DNA from: Brachyhypopomus gauderio
Lineage: Eukaryota; Chordata; Actinopteri; Gymnotiformes; Hypopomidae
Assembly (NCBI RefSeq): GCF_052324685.1
Contig: NC_135225.1
Location: 13,542,610 to 13,606,609, forward strand
Reading direction: 5' to 3'
DNA: 64,000 nt
Program-made: the position numbers and the translations under genes
Notes under the pieces: model-generated
The model's input: the letters and a program-made list of their open reading frames with translations, nothing else
Told to the model about the DNA's origin: nothing
Databases searched by the model: none
Shown: positions 19,372 through 49,388 of the stretch, piece by piece
How the letters are laid out: each line of letters starts with the position of its first letter
Numbering within the stretch: the first letter of the stretch is position 1

Positions 19372-20200
19372 GAACTCGACTTCACAAGTCCCTGCTGTCC
19401 ATGGTGCTGAAACCTCAACCTCCACAAACAGTCTGTCTCTAGTCAGTCATCTTACACTAGCATGCAGGGCAGTGTGGGTCCCAAGGCTGGTGTTCGGTTG
19501 ACAGTGAGATGGACAAAAACATTCTTATTCTCAGGTGTTGCCCCAAGGCTCATAGACATCACTGGAAAACTATACACTTCTACATAAAAGATGTAATTAA
19601 CAGCATCTCCATGATCACCATTTAGTTGACTCTCTTGAGAGCCTGCTTACCAGTAGATTTAATCATCCAGAGGGACTGTAGCAGATAGTTGTAAGGGAAT
19701 TTGTGATTCACTGTCTGTGAAATGCAGTCAGAACAGTCTAACATACAGTTCACTCCCTTATTTGTGTGTCTGCTTCTCAGTTAGAATCTCTCTCCCTCTC
19801 CATCTTGATCTCTCCCTGTCTCCCTGTACTTTTACATTGCCCCTACATCCAGTCTTCTGTACCTCCTCTCCTGATAAGGAGAACACCAATCATACACATT
19901 TTTTAAAATTCTTACCCAATTTTCATAAGACACTTTCTTTCTTCTGTATTTAGCTAGATGTATTTTAAACTTGGGAACTCTTTCGTAACACTCATGTGTT
20001 GTGAATCTGTTCTCCTAGTGCTGGTGACGGAACACTGAGGGCTGAACAAATTTATAATCCTGTTGATGAACCCTGATGGTTTTGATGTACGTCTAAAGGA
20101 CAATTCCACAAAAAACTTAACATTAGTCATTTTGGTCAATGTCCTCAAACATCACAAAATGTAGAAATTGATGCCTGCACACATTGTAGAATCATTTTAT
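19372..20200. other. Non-coding stretch
   Basis: No gene or defined repeat is recognised. It includes a CT-rich block near 19780-19870. Confidence 0.4.
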
Positions 20201-20220
20201 TTAGTTATTAGTTTTTTGCA

Positions 20221-20870
20221 GTTCCTAAAACCCAAAAAGTGGTACATATAGCACAAATCTGGAAAGCACTAATCCATGTAGCCTATCTACTGACCTGGTC
20301 CATTAAACTTTAAGCACATTCTCTGCCTTACACTTGTTTAGAAATTCTAAAACACATTTTTTGCAAAACATTAAGCACAGTTCCCTACATTAGACACAAC
20401 ATTCAAAATTGAAAGTCATGTGTTTTTTTTGAAAAATGTTGCCATGAGACTGCTACACCCACCTACCAAAATTTAACCGTAGTCTTCACGAGTGAAAACA
20501 CTTCAAGCTAATTTTTACAAATCTCTAGAAATCAGAGCCTGATCCCTATAAAGAGGCCACAAGTTGGAAAAGTTTGTTTGCACAACAACGGAGTACATTA
20601 CTGTATAGAGATGATGATGAAGAAGACGAGAATGAGCAAGAGGATGAGCAAAACATAACAGCTGAGATTGGAGTCACTCCGGTTGAGTATGTGATCAACC
20701 ATGACAAAAAGAGACATACCTTCAGAAAACTGATCTTAGCATCTGCAAAAAACTGTATATCCAGCTTACATGCTTCTACTAAAGACAATTCCATACAAGC
20801 ATTTAGGAGATGGTCTGGCTTGCCAGTGGATGTTCAGATGCTGTGGATAGATGTGCCATTCTACCAGTAG
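20221..20870 (+). mobile_element. Probable transposon remnant with a 98-codon frame
   Basis: The A/C-rich leader (20300-20420) shares the words AACACATTTTTTGCAAAAC and AAGCACA with the leader of the transposase relic at 9640. The frame 20574-20870 encodes an acidic protein (RDDDEEDENEQEDEQN...) without a recognisable domain. It could be the 5' part of a related transposon. The assignment rests on the leader similarity only. Confidence 0.35.
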
Positions 20871-21305
20871 GCTTATGCCAACTACTGGTTGGCCTTTGTG
20901 GAAAACAAAGAGCAAAACAAAAAAGGAGATTGTTTAGTAAAGCAAGTGTTATAGAAGCTTATCACCATTTCTAATCAAATTGGAAACATGATATTCAAAA
21001 ACGCACTACTGAGCTTAAAATGTGTATTTAAATCTACTTATTTAAATTAGCTGTTGTCTTTTATCCTTTTTAAAATGAAAAATGCTAACCATGCAAGATT
21101 AACTTATTCACACTCATGCTGAAGTTACACACTTCCTTTATTACAGCTGACACAAACATTTTGCTTTAAAGCATTAAGTAAATTTCAAGGAATTAGTTTA
21201 TGGTAATCAAACAAGTCAGTAGTACAATACAGCACCTACCAGCAATCACATCTTTTAGGAACAAGCTGCTGAATGCCATTTTCCCATTTACATGTAGCAT
21301 ATTTT

Positions 21306-21571
21306 GGAAATAAAGTTAGAGAAGCGAGATTGAGATGGTTTGGACATGTACAGAGGAGGGAGGAGAGGTATATTGGTAGGAGGGTCTTGAGGATGGAACT
21401 TCCAGGCAAGAGGAGGAGAGGTAGACCTAAGAGGAGGTTTATGGATGCAGCGGTAGAGGATATGAGAGTGGCTGGTGTGTCAGTGGAGGACACTCAGGAC
21501 AGGGCCAGATGGAGGAGTTTGATCCGCTGTGGCGACCCCTAAATAGGAATTGCTGAAAGAAGAAGAAGAAC
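21306..21571 (+). mobile_element. RTE-like LINE 3' end
   Basis: The frame reads KVREARLRWFGHVQRREER, RMELPGKRRRGRPKRRFMD and then DRARWRSLIRCGDP before a stop. This is the conserved C-terminus of a fish RTE-like reverse transcriptase. A (GAA)n-like tail follows, as is usual for the family. The copy is 5'-truncated. Confidence 0.8.
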
Positions 21572-21889
21572 AATCCTAATCCATTAAGGACTTCTGTGCT
21601 TTTCATTTAGTTTCCTCCAAAGTCCAAAATCTCTCTAACCCAGTTAACTATTATTTTTTCCTGCCATTCTCTTTCCCCTACTAGCATCCATAAAGCTCAT
21701 TTTTATTCCATAGTATGTTTGGTACTTCCTGTGTATGTATCCCACAGAACTCATAGACACCATCATAGACATCGCAACACAAGTAACCTCATTTACTCAT
21801 AATGTTCATCACAAACACCGACCACAGTGACAGAAGGACTATCACTGTATCCTAAACCTCTAAACATCAAATCAATGTAATTTATTACC

Positions 21890-22420
21890 TTCCAGGTTCC
21901 CTCGAGAACTTCATTGACAAACTTGATACCCTCCTCAGTCAATTCACTATTGAAGCAAACCCACTCATTCTTGGTGACTTCAACCTTCCGTCCTGCAAAC
22001 TACATTCTTCGATTGCTGTCGTTATTTGACCTCACCATCAACCAGTCTCCACCGACTCACAGAACAGGCAATGTTTTTGATCTGGTGTTTACACAGGCCA
22101 CTGGAACATTGGACATCACATGATGCTTGCCTACAAAGCCAAAGATGGACTAGCCCCTTCCTACATGATGTCCATGGTCAAAGCCTGATCCATACCATGA
22201 GCACTGCGAATCTCAAACATGCCTCAACTTGAAATGTCATGCTCAAAGTCTTGCAGAAAACAAACCTCAAGACCTATTCTCTGTCCTAGCTCCAAGATAG
22301 TGAAATCTTCCACTAGCTGTTCGAACTGCAGAGTTGCTTGCTGTCTTCAAATGTAGACTGAAGACTCACCTGTTTGCTGAGTATTTAAATGACCACTAAC
22401 ACAACATTGTTATTGTTTTT
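21890..22420 (+). mobile_element. L2/CR1-like LINE with central deletion
   Basis: An endonuclease-type segment (SLENFIDKLDTLLSQF, PLILGDFNLPS, with the GDFN motif) is followed within 150 bp by C-terminal reverse-transcriptase segments (LAYKAKDGLAPSYM, FKCRLKTHLFAEYLND). The reverse-transcriptase core is therefore missing. Stop codons and frame changes confirm a dead copy. Confidence 0.72.
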
Positions 22421-22601
22421 CAAACTGTATGTTCATAACCATAGAAGGGTTATCTGCCCTTCTATGCATTAGTTTTATTTTGTGTTGTTTAAGTTTATTT
22501 GGAATACCAGGTAATGGAATTGATTCCAGTCGTTTAGTTGTGCTGCTGTCTTCCGTGCTCTCCCTGCAAGAAGATGACTCTAGCTTTCTGAAGACCTGAG
22601 A

Positions 22602-22798
22602 TTTACATTTTATGGCATTTGACAGACACCCTTATCCAGAGCGACTTACATTTCTTTCTTTTTTTAAATACAAGTGAGCAATTGAGGGTTAAGGGTCTTG
22701 CTCAGGGGCACCTCAGTCATGGCCTCAGGTCTGGAAATCGAACCCACGACCCTCCGGTCACAAGACCAGATCCCTAACCGCCAGGCCATGACTGCCCA
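22602..22798. repeat. Common teleost short repeat (SINE-like)
   Basis: It contains the block GGCATTTGACAGACACCC, TTATCCAGAGCGACTTACAT and a 3' part reading TCGAACCCACGACCCTCCGG, AACCGCCAGGCCATGACTGCC. This layout recurs widely in fish genomes. I see no convincing poly(A) tail or duplication here, so the class is uncertain. Confidence 0.6.
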
Positions 22799-22799
22799 T

Positions 22800-25700
22800 G
22801 CCTGAGATTTAAGTGAGCATGTTGTTTAGAATTTATGTAGCAGATTATTATGTAGTACAATATTATGTAGTACAATGAATCTTTTTTGTCTAGGAGTTAC
22901 ACCAATTCTCTTGTCCAGTAAAGGAAAAGTTAAATGTGAAAAGTATGACATCTAATAATATTGCAAATGCATTGTAGAAGTCATCTGTTTCCATTGGATA
23001 TTATCCTGTTAGTTTAATTTAGAATAGTTGCTCTATTGTTGAATATTCTGTTGGTTGTTTAATAAATGTGTTTAAATGTATTACCACGGTTTCCCTTGGT
23101 TCTAGTTCTAGTGGGCCTCAAAGTGAACTCGTGATTAGTATCAGATAAAGGTAAATGCATGTTAACACAAATTCCCTATAAAGTATCCCATCCGCTGTGC
23201 ATATTAATGATAAACCTCTGACAAAGCAGGCTATTGATAATAGCAAGGAACTTTATAAGATTTGGTAAATTTCATAACCTGCACTAAGTTACTTGAGAAT
23301 TGAGTTCCAGTTCACATAACTCCTCATTCTGAGAGTTTGCAGAGAATAATGAGAAACATCTACCAACATCAAGAAACCCAAATGACACCAGCAAGGTACA
23401 CTCAGAAATAGTTTAATGGATTATTCAGTTTCATAAATACAACATATAGATTAGAAAAAGCTTCAGTCATAGGATAAAACAGGAGTTACAGTAGTTTTGT
23501 GCAAATACAACTCAATTGTATCAATTTTCATATACTTTAATGAACCCCTTACAAAAGAACATTTTGGCACTTTTGAAGTAGAACTGTCTGGAATCATCAA
23601 GTTTAAAAAAATACTATGAAGTCCAAACTTTGGGTATTCTGATAATGAGGTAAAGTCTTATAACCTTTTGTTTCAGACCGAAAGTAGGGAAATAAGTAAT
23701 AAATTACTGTCAAGACGGCATGAGTGTTCGGCTCTGTGCAAACAATATATTGCCCATTCTGTTTTTGCGCAGTTCATGAAACTGGTCTTGTTCCTAACCA
23801 AACATCTTCAGCAGTAATAAAAATCTTTTAGCCCTTTAGATTCTGTTTTCCTAATGGAGCCCCTCTCCACACCTGCAATCAACTCAACAAGGGTGATAAC
23901 TATTTAAGTCATCTGTCATATTTATTTGAAAACAGCTCTGTGCTAGTACAGTGAAATCTGCTCTGTTCCAATGAACACCAGATACAAGTCTCGTATGGAC
24001 CTATCAGACTTCAGCAATGAGCAACAGACTTTAAGGAGCCCCTAAACAGATGGGGATTAAATGCTTTGGTTAGGAACAAACCTTCAGTATCTACAGCAAA
24101 TTTCACATATTGCTGCATATTATTATTGGTCCACTAGAGTATTTGATAACCCCCACTCCCCAAAAAATAAATAAATAAATAAATAATTTTTTAAAAGTGC
24201 ATGGGATATAAGAATTGCCATTTTGGAACACAAATGCCAATCTTTGATTTACAAATAAAATAATATCCCTTTAATCCAAACTATAAAGCCTCAAATCTAC
24301 ATCACAGGATAATTCTCTCTTAAACACCAAACTCCGTTTTAGTCCTCTAACCTCAGCTCAATAGGGACAGTGGCCAGGGGACCATCCAGCAGGCAGCAGT
24401 GGGGACAGCCTGGAGGGCCTCATTGGGGTCCAACCTTCAAAAAAGTCAATAAGGAAGACCCCACTGCAAAATCTGTATCTATCCACCCCACGATTAGGTA
24501 AGAACATCAATACAGGCCCTTTACAGAAAATTAAACTCAAGCTCTGCTCAACACTTTGTCTCCTTTTGATCAGCTGCCCTCCAGCGCCCCCTGCTGCCCA
24601 CCAGCGTGCCCCCCGGCCCTTCACATATAAGACAAAGACTGCTTCTCCTTTCACCAACACTGGTGCTCCATCCTGCCTGGCCACGCACCTGTTCCTCTCA
24701 GCCAAGGCCCTGCGGTGACAACGGCCCCTCAGACCTGTTATGCATACAGGAGTTCAACATGACCCCATATTTCAGCTTTTTTTCCTTTTTATCTTTTGAC
24801 TTAAAATTATCCGCCTTACAAAAATACAATTTTCTTCTCTAGGTAATTCAGTTTTGTTCAGATATGCAAAATAGACAGTTTTTTTTCTTTGTAGTACCAG
24901 CTTGGTGAAAGGCATTTCTGTTGGTATAAATAGACCTTAGTAAGACATCTTAACACATGCAGACTGTATGAACGCTACTTTGAACTACAGTTAGCCCTAA
25001 ACACTTTTAAGGACAGCAGCTCTGGTAATGAAAGCGCTCTGATAATGTGTGTTCATGGTATGGCAGAGCCTGCATTGGGTTCTGTCACTCAATGGCATAA
25101 GCTTGGCTGGCTTTTCTCTGTAGTTTAGAGTGGACACGCATACTCACAGCGCATTGTCCTTTCAGGGTTTACCATAAGAGGGCATGTGCTATCTTGGGCC
25201 AAACTGCATTTGCCCATTAACAAGATACAATGTGACAAGTCTCCATGAGAATGGCTGTCGGTTTACCCTATTCTGCATCTCTATAGCAACATTGATGACA
25301 TTGAGTAACACTGCTCTCTAGCATATAAATGACCACAGCAACTGTGACATACTCTTATACTGCATATGGCTTGGTGAGAGATGCCATCTCGTACAGTGTG
25401 CTCAAACGTATACAGAATTCTACTACTGAACTTTTTATACTTCCAAGCCAGAGAAGGGCAGCTGTGTCTCGGATGCTTTGGAGGCACATATTTTCTCCTT
25501 TTCACTTTAAAACACTTAATTAGCATCACACTTTTAGTTTCTTAACTTTTAGTTTTATATTCATCTCACAGGGCCAAGGTCAGATGAGAGTCTGTGAGGC
25601 AGTGACACCGCTGCCCCCCTGCTGTGCATATTTAGTTAGACACACATGCGTAGAGAACAGATTACAAGCAAAGAGGTAAATCTGCCTGTAAACAGCATGA

Positions 25701-26846
25701 CACGATAACTGCACTTCGACAGACTCTGATAAACACACAACCCCATTTCTGCTAGAGGAGATTATTACATGACCTTACCCAACCCACCAAAGCCTCTGCT
25801 AACACACATCAGCCTTAGATATTAATGACTTTGATGAGAAGGTAGAAGGAAGGAAGACCTTCATCCAAGCAGGAGGGCTAGCGGACCCTACTGCTACACG
25901 ACCTCTACAACTACACAAAGTCAGCGTGAGCAGGAACACCCTGCTGAAAACCCAGATCTGTGACCACTGCCCGATACCCTAAGCCCTCCATCTCCCACCC
26001 TGTGTGGAATGACGTCTGGATTTGTATTTGCAACACTTGCTTTAATCACCACTTCAGAGTGGCTGCAAGCCACTGGACACCTCAGTGCTATAGCAGATGA
26101 GAGATAATCACCTAAGATCTAAGCTGGAGTTCACAGACTGACAGACCATCATGTTTCCCCATCTGGACTTCCCTGGACGTGAGCATCAGAGCATCAGGTT
26201 TGGTCCTGTTGACTCTATTATAAGCTGCAGGAGCTCCTCTCATGTATATTAGCTCTACATGTAATACAAGAGATGTCTGTACAGAGATGTCTTGAACCTA
26301 CCAAATTCTGTGTTTAAGGTTTGTTTTTTTTGTCCCTGCAAAACTCCGAAACATGCAGAGGTAGGAAAAAATGCAGAGGAAAGGAGAAATGTGAAGAGCA
26401 AAATAATAACTTCCAAAAGGTATCACATCAAAAAGACCATCACAAGCTGTTTTAGATCATTCTAGCACCATGCTGCCTTTGGGGAACTGGACCAAGGTTA
26501 ATCAATGCAGCATATTGCCTTCATTAACGCCTCTATAAACACAGGAACACATATATGGCTTAGGGCCAATGTGTCTCAGGAGATATCTGTTTACACAGAG
26601 AATGGTGGTGACCTGGGTGAAGATCTTACATCTGTCATAATCAGGTGGTTCAGTGGTTTTGAGTAGTTGAGGATGAGATGGCCAACCCTTCCCTTGTTCA
26701 GTGTCTTGCTTTTAGGGTGTCGTCCCCTTTGACATCATGTGAATGGTAAAGTGAACAACAGATAGAGTGGCATACATTAGTGGTCTTGAGATGCCCCACC
26801 CACCCACCCACACCCCGATCCCTGTGAACTTGTGAGAGGGAGGGCT
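22800..26846 (-). other. daaf9 3' flank, possibly a long 3' UTR
   Basis: No coding exon is recognised on either strand. The minus strand has one clear AATAAA-type site near 23925-23930, so a long 3' untranslated region of the upstream daaf9 gene is possible. A more GC-rich block at about 24350-24720 stands out and carries a 115-codon minus-strand frame of no recognisable family. Confidence 0.35.
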
Positions 26847-44211
<17,365 letters not shown>

Positions 44212-45290
44212 ATTTACGATAATGTCATCGAAGAGTGGGATTTGAACGATAATGTGCCGTTATTTTTCAGCCACGAACATCCTCCTCGTCAACAATCCCA
44301 GCTGGTTTAGAGTAACAGACAGGGGAGTGTAGTAACCGCCTGTACCATTTCTCCAAAGAGGGTATACCCGTTTCTAGCTAAGACGATAAATTTGAGTACC
44401 TGAAAAAATATTGCCTTGCCAGAAAGAGCAATTTGTTGTAGGAGGCTTAATGCGTAATTAAAAAAATCTCTACATTTACATATATTCCATGGAAGAAGAA
44501 AATGTTATGGGGCGGTTCCTATTCCTCCTTACCAAAATGGGAAGTTACACATTCCTTCTTACAATATGTAATGCAATGTCTTGTAACAATGTCATATAAT
44601 CAGTAATGTTTGAACGGACTGTGTTTGAAACGTAGAATGTGGTTTATGCAAATCAAAGTCATGTATACTTTACAACGTTTGTGATTGATGGCCATTTGAA
44701 TTATTAAACGTAGATAGGGTTTTGGAAGTCAGAGCAAGCCAGTGGTCACGTTTAAACTACACGTGTAGAAATATTTGGCTGCATGCCACAGTTTGTATCG
44801 GTACTTTGCGTGTTACGTTCTCTTGTTTCCTATTTAAATATTCTGAGCGCTGTTTGTTCACTATGTATAGTCTTCGTGTTGGTTCCTTGACCATGGACTG
44901 TATAAACGACCCTTATTTTGGATTTGCTCATAATGAATCTTTCGCTTCTCTGTTACTTTGTTATTTCCTTTAAGACTCCTCAAGAGCTTAGAAGAATCAG
45001 ATATTGCAACGCATACTTGAGTCCTCTAAGGAACTGGGGCGATTGGATAGACATTCCACAGAGTATATATAATTGCACATTTGTAAACATTTATTTTAAT
45101 AAACGTTGTGGCCCAGTTCACAAGAGCAACAACCAACAAAAGCCAACTAGTGATACATCTGAGAAAGAAGCAATACAGAAACCAGCATTAAAATTCATTC
45201 TAGAAAGGTACTTTTAAGTCGCCATGCAAGCAAGAATAGTTGAGGGATACAGTATGAAATCGGCTCATTTTGGTCTTGTCTGTTCACATG
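44212..45290. other. Intergenic region between cfd and daaf9
   Basis: It should hold the daaf9 promoter next to 44212. No TATA box is evident there, which is usual for ciliary genes. 44700-45110 has an LTR-like look on the plus strand (AT-rich, AATAAACG at about 45096), but I found no termini or duplication. On the minus strand AATAAA near 45090 could serve cfd. Confidence 0.4.
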
Positions 45291-47454
45291 CTACTGGGTC
45301 ATGGTACTGGTGATCCAGGCATCATAGTGTGATATGATGGTGTAGAGGCCAGGCTTCTTTTTGGAACCACATCTCTTAGCTCCATTTGAGGTTATCCCCA
45401 CAGCAATGCCCTTATAGAGCAGGGGACCCCCAGAGTCACCCTGTGAGAACAGCAGATAAGAAGCAAAATGTGAAACCACAGGATTTGTCCACTTACGTGT
45501 TTGTGCACAACCTGTACATGTTCATAAGCAACAGAACGTGTTTGGGTGTTATGACTGAGATGGGAACCTACATCACAGGTATCCATGCGAGGTCTTGCAG
45601 CACAGATCATGTTGCTGGTGAACTTTGCCCCATAGTAGTCGCTTCGCCCACATAAGTATCTCTCAATAACATCCACGGTCACCTCGTGCAGTGTGTCTGG
45701 TCGTTTGCCTATAAAGTTGGATCCCCAGCCGGCGGTATCCACGGTATCCCCCTCCTTAGGGTCACTCCCCCCTGCTCGCTGGTAGTCCAGTGGCTTCACT
45801 GCATCACTCTCTGTGACTGCCTGATTTAGCTGTCAATTATGGACGACATCATATGCCTATGTTGTGTTATAGGGTACAGCACACAATTCAAGGTGCACTT
45901 ATCTCTTACCACTCTGGTTAATTCCCTAATCCACACATGTCTTACCTTGACCAGGGCAATGTCATTATCAAAATCCTCTTGGTTGAAAGCAGGATGCTTA
46001 TAAACGGCTGCAATGTCAAATGTTTGTTTGGTGTCCTCTGCCTGAGACAGAGAATGAGCACCCAAGACTACCTTAAAGGTCGGGCTGCAGAAACAAGGAA
46101 GGCACACAATCAGGACGATCCTCGCACTCTGACCTGCAGATGGATTTACCGCTGCTGGCTGGTGAATCTCATTTAAAGGCTGACTGAACATCACACCAAT
46201 GGTGGCCTAGTACCTTTTACTACATCAGTTCTCATGATACTGCTTCTCCGCCATTGAAAAAGCATCACTATGACATATTTGGCTTATTAGTGAAGCGGAG
46301 GCTCGATTGCAAAATGTACTTGTCCTTGAAGCAGTGCGCTGCAGTCATGAGCCACTGATTGGAGATCAGGAAGGCGCCGCACTCGTGTTTGCCCTGCAGC
46401 TGGAGGGAGGCCATGTACCAGCGGGAGTGGGCCACTGCTTCTTTACCCCCCGTGATGCAGTCGCCTTCTCAGACACAACGGAGAACAACACGCTTCAATT
46501 CAAGCACCAACTGCAAAATTACCTTGTGCAAAATATGGAGAAAATGTGGAATTAGTAGTAAAAGCAAAACCTTGTGGGAAGCGGGGTCTGTGTGGCATTT
46601 TTATGTTGGGCTTTCTGTTGAGACTTTCTCTTGCATATTTTATGCGTTTTGATGGCATGCCACACCCACAGGTGACTAGTGTTGAGCCTTATTCACCATG
46701 TAAACTGCATATTGTTATATTGTAACTCTTTCCCTTCATAATTCTGTTGTGTTTGCAGTTGTCGGTCATTGACGTCATGTTAGCTTTCTTTGGTTGCAGT
46801 TAGTGCACACACCTTTGACTTTGTTTCTTTCGTTAAAGTACTGCATTTACTTCCTTCATTTTTTTTCCTTCACATTTTTGAGCACAGGAATGTTGCACTT
46901 GCAGGGCACATCCAATATAAACACTTGCTAACAGCTCAGTCATATTAGATGTATAGTTACGTGACAGACTGTATAGTGTATGACCACCCACATTGAAACA
47001 GTTTCTTAGAAACTCCTAATCACCTATAACTACATCGTATGGATACATTCTATAGGTTCATATAAACGTTTGCCTTTTGTCCATCCTCAGGTTAGTTTCA
47101 GATCACAGGACCCAGTATTTTTTTTTGCTGTTGGATGAGTCGACACGGTTATGAAACTGACATACTGGTGGTGTATGTATACTGGTGTATACTGGTTATA
47201 CACATGTCAATATGAAAGTACCCAGGCCACCGTTCCTGTTGCCCGAACTCAATGTGCATAACAATATTTGAACTATAGCTGATATTTGAACTATAGCTGA
47301 TAGCTGAGATTCTCACTGATGTTTTCCAATAAAATATTTCTAATACATATTTTTTTTCATATATAGTATTTTATGTAAGTCATGTTTGATACTTACCAGG
47401 CAGTAATGATGCATAGAGAAGAGCAGAAGCAATGAGAACTCTTAGAGAATCCAT
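45291..47454 (-). CDS. cfd: Complement factor D (adipsin), secreted serine protease
   Basis: Five coding exons: 47397-47454, 46320-46464, 45946-46084, 45572-45829 and 45291-45440. All have GT/AG borders with phases 1, 2, 0 and 0. The total is 750 nt, 249 residues. Residues 1-20 form a hydrophobic signal peptide (MDSLRVLIASALLYASLLPG). The mature enzyme starts near CITGGKEAVAHSR. The catalytic triad is His 63 (TAAHC), Asp 109 (DNDIALVK) and Ser 203 (GDSGGPLL). Asp 197, six residues before the serine, gives trypsin-like Arg specificity. Factor D cleaves factor B bound to C3b, forming the alternative-pathway C3 convertase. The segments VVLGAHSLSQAEDTKQTFD and CGRSDYYGAKFTSNM are characteristic of fish factor D rather than granzymes or kallikreins. 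A TATA box lies upstream. It ends about 1.1 kb beyond the daaf9 start, on the same strand. Confidence 0.88.
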
Positions 47455-47510
47455 GATGAACATCTGCTCTCCACCGTAGAGATCCAGAGGGTTACAGCGT
47501 ACACTCTTAC

Positions 47511-47519
47511 CTTTATATA
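47511..47519 (-). promoter_or_regulatory. cfd TATA box
   Basis: On the minus strand the sequence reads CTATATAAAGG, 57-65 bp upstream of the cfd start codon. This predicts transcription starting near 47485-47490 and a leader of about 30-35 nt. Confidence 0.75.
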
Positions 47520-47796
47520 GTCTGCAGATGCGTGCAGTGGACTGCCTCACTTTCCAGAAAACACTGATTTCTTGGAACAGCGTCTCTCACTCCTCCCCCA
47601 TGCAGGAGGTGCATGGTGAGGACTCGCTTCTTCCTTGCTCCCTTCCCAAATGAATCCACATCTATCTGCTCCATTTTTAAATTCCAGCTGTTTTCAGTAT
47701 GAATATATATATGAGAGCATACAGCAGGAGAGATAATGAGAGAGAAAGAGGACGAGAATGTTATAGAGACAGAAAAAGAGAGAGAGGGAGTTTGTG

Positions 47797-47824
47797 TGTG
47801 TGTTTGTGTGTGTGTGTGTGTGCG

Positions 47825-47912
<88 letters not shown>
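47797..47912. repeat. (TG)n microsatellite
   Basis: A nearly pure TG run with a few C interruptions, preceded by an AGAGAG-rich block at 47730-47790. Confidence 0.92.
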
Positions 47913-47920
<8 letters not shown>

Positions 47921-48542
47921 TTGGGCCAGTGTCAGCTTGTTGGAGATGTGTGTAAAGCCATGCAGATAGACAGGATCACAGCGTATATATTGGTTAATGT
48001 TCAGGAAGCCTGCAACCTTTGATTTTCGTATTCACTTCAAGTGTACAAAACACTGGAAAAGTAGCAGTGTTATGGGATGCTATCAGAAATATGTAACTTT
48101 ACACCAGATTCAGAATTCCAGTACTGACTCTGTGCCACATTCTGTTTTTTGTAAGATAAGCCCCCTGCCCTCTCAGATCCACCAATAGCTGTCTACTCAC
48201 AGTCTCTCACATTCAACCTTCTTCTGTGTGTCTTCATAAAACTCACCTCTTTCAACTGTATCTTTGTCCTTAAATGTTGTTGCATTGTAAAGTTGCTTTA
48301 GGTTTGCGAAAAGTCCCATATGAACAGATTGAATAACTTGATGGTGAACTGGTTATGTAAAATACAATTTGAAAGCAACACATGCCGCTGGACGTGTGAA
48401 GGTGGAGGCAGAGGGGATTTAACTGAACTGTTGTTTACCTCAGTATGTTTCCAGACTTTCAGTAAGACTCCGCCTGTCAGATCATATCAGTATCCGGGGG
48501 GGACACCATGTCCCTAAATACCTTTGACAGTATTTAGCAAAC

Positions 48543-48593
48543 TCAGTGGCTTTAAGACTGTTTTTAATAGTCTGATAGTCTTAAAGCCACTGA
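48543..48593. repeat. Perfect 17-bp hairpin
   Basis: TCAGTGGCTTTAAGACT (48543-48559) and AGTCTTAAAGCCACTGA (48577-48593) are exact reverse complements separated by 17 bases. Confidence 0.9.
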
Positions 48594-49305
48594 CTTTTCA
48601 CTGGATTTCAGCAACTATGTACTGATCCCTGAGTTGAGGAACTTCCTTTCTTCCTGTTTTTCTTGCTTCAGAAGGAGCACCACAAACTGGCACAGAGTAC
48701 ATCCAGAGCTCAGTGCAGAAGAAATGGACCTTTCTTCCAGGCCAAACCAGGACAATGTGCTTACTGGACTTACTGGATATGATATGATAATAAGATATAT
48801 ATTTTAAGAAGATTGGCCCATACCCCAGACACAGGCTGAAGGGACTGTGTAGCATGATAAATGTAAAGGGGAGGGGCATGTGGCAAACAAAGATCACAAC
48901 CTAAATCATATTATCTGACAGGGGTATTTATCAAAAGAGCACATATTCTGATGTCTTATATAACCAAACACAGTTAAACAAAGCCTTCTGTTTCCAAGAT
49001 GTTACTACATCACCGGTTGAATCCGTCTGTTGGGGTAAAGCAGCCTCAACAAGCCTCAATTCCACAATGAGTCTCAATACAGCTCGTGCAGCATGTTAAA
49101 TGGTGGGAATCTGTCTGCTTTTGCAAGCAGATCAAAAGGTTTCAGTAACCATATGTTCGCCTTCACTCTTTGAGGTTCCTATAATTTTGAGCTGATGCTA
49201 ACACTGGAGAGCAAAATAAAAATTCAAATATTGGACTACAGTTTAGACAATTGGAGATTGTTGCAATTTGATCATTTGACCACAAGGAGGTAGTAGAGCT
49301 CCTTG

Positions 49306-49310
<5 letters not shown>

Positions 49311-49346
<36 letters not shown>

Positions 49347-49388
49347 TCTGTGTGTTTGTGTGTGTGTGTGTGGGGGGGGGGGGGGGGT
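49311..49388. repeat. (TG)n followed by poly(G)
   Basis: A TG repeat with TTTG/TCTG interruptions runs directly into about 15 consecutive G residues. Confidence 0.9.

Noticed and set aside
24358..24705. 115-codon minus-strand frame in a GC-richer block
   Set aside because: No recognisable domain, no splice partners, and it lies in the probable 3' flank of daaf9.
45291..47454. Reading the protease as a granzyme or mast-cell protease
   Set aside because: Asp 197 in the specificity pocket, the LGAHSLSQAED segment and the mature start CITGGKEAVAHSR fit factor D better. A granzyme-like paralogue is not fully excluded.
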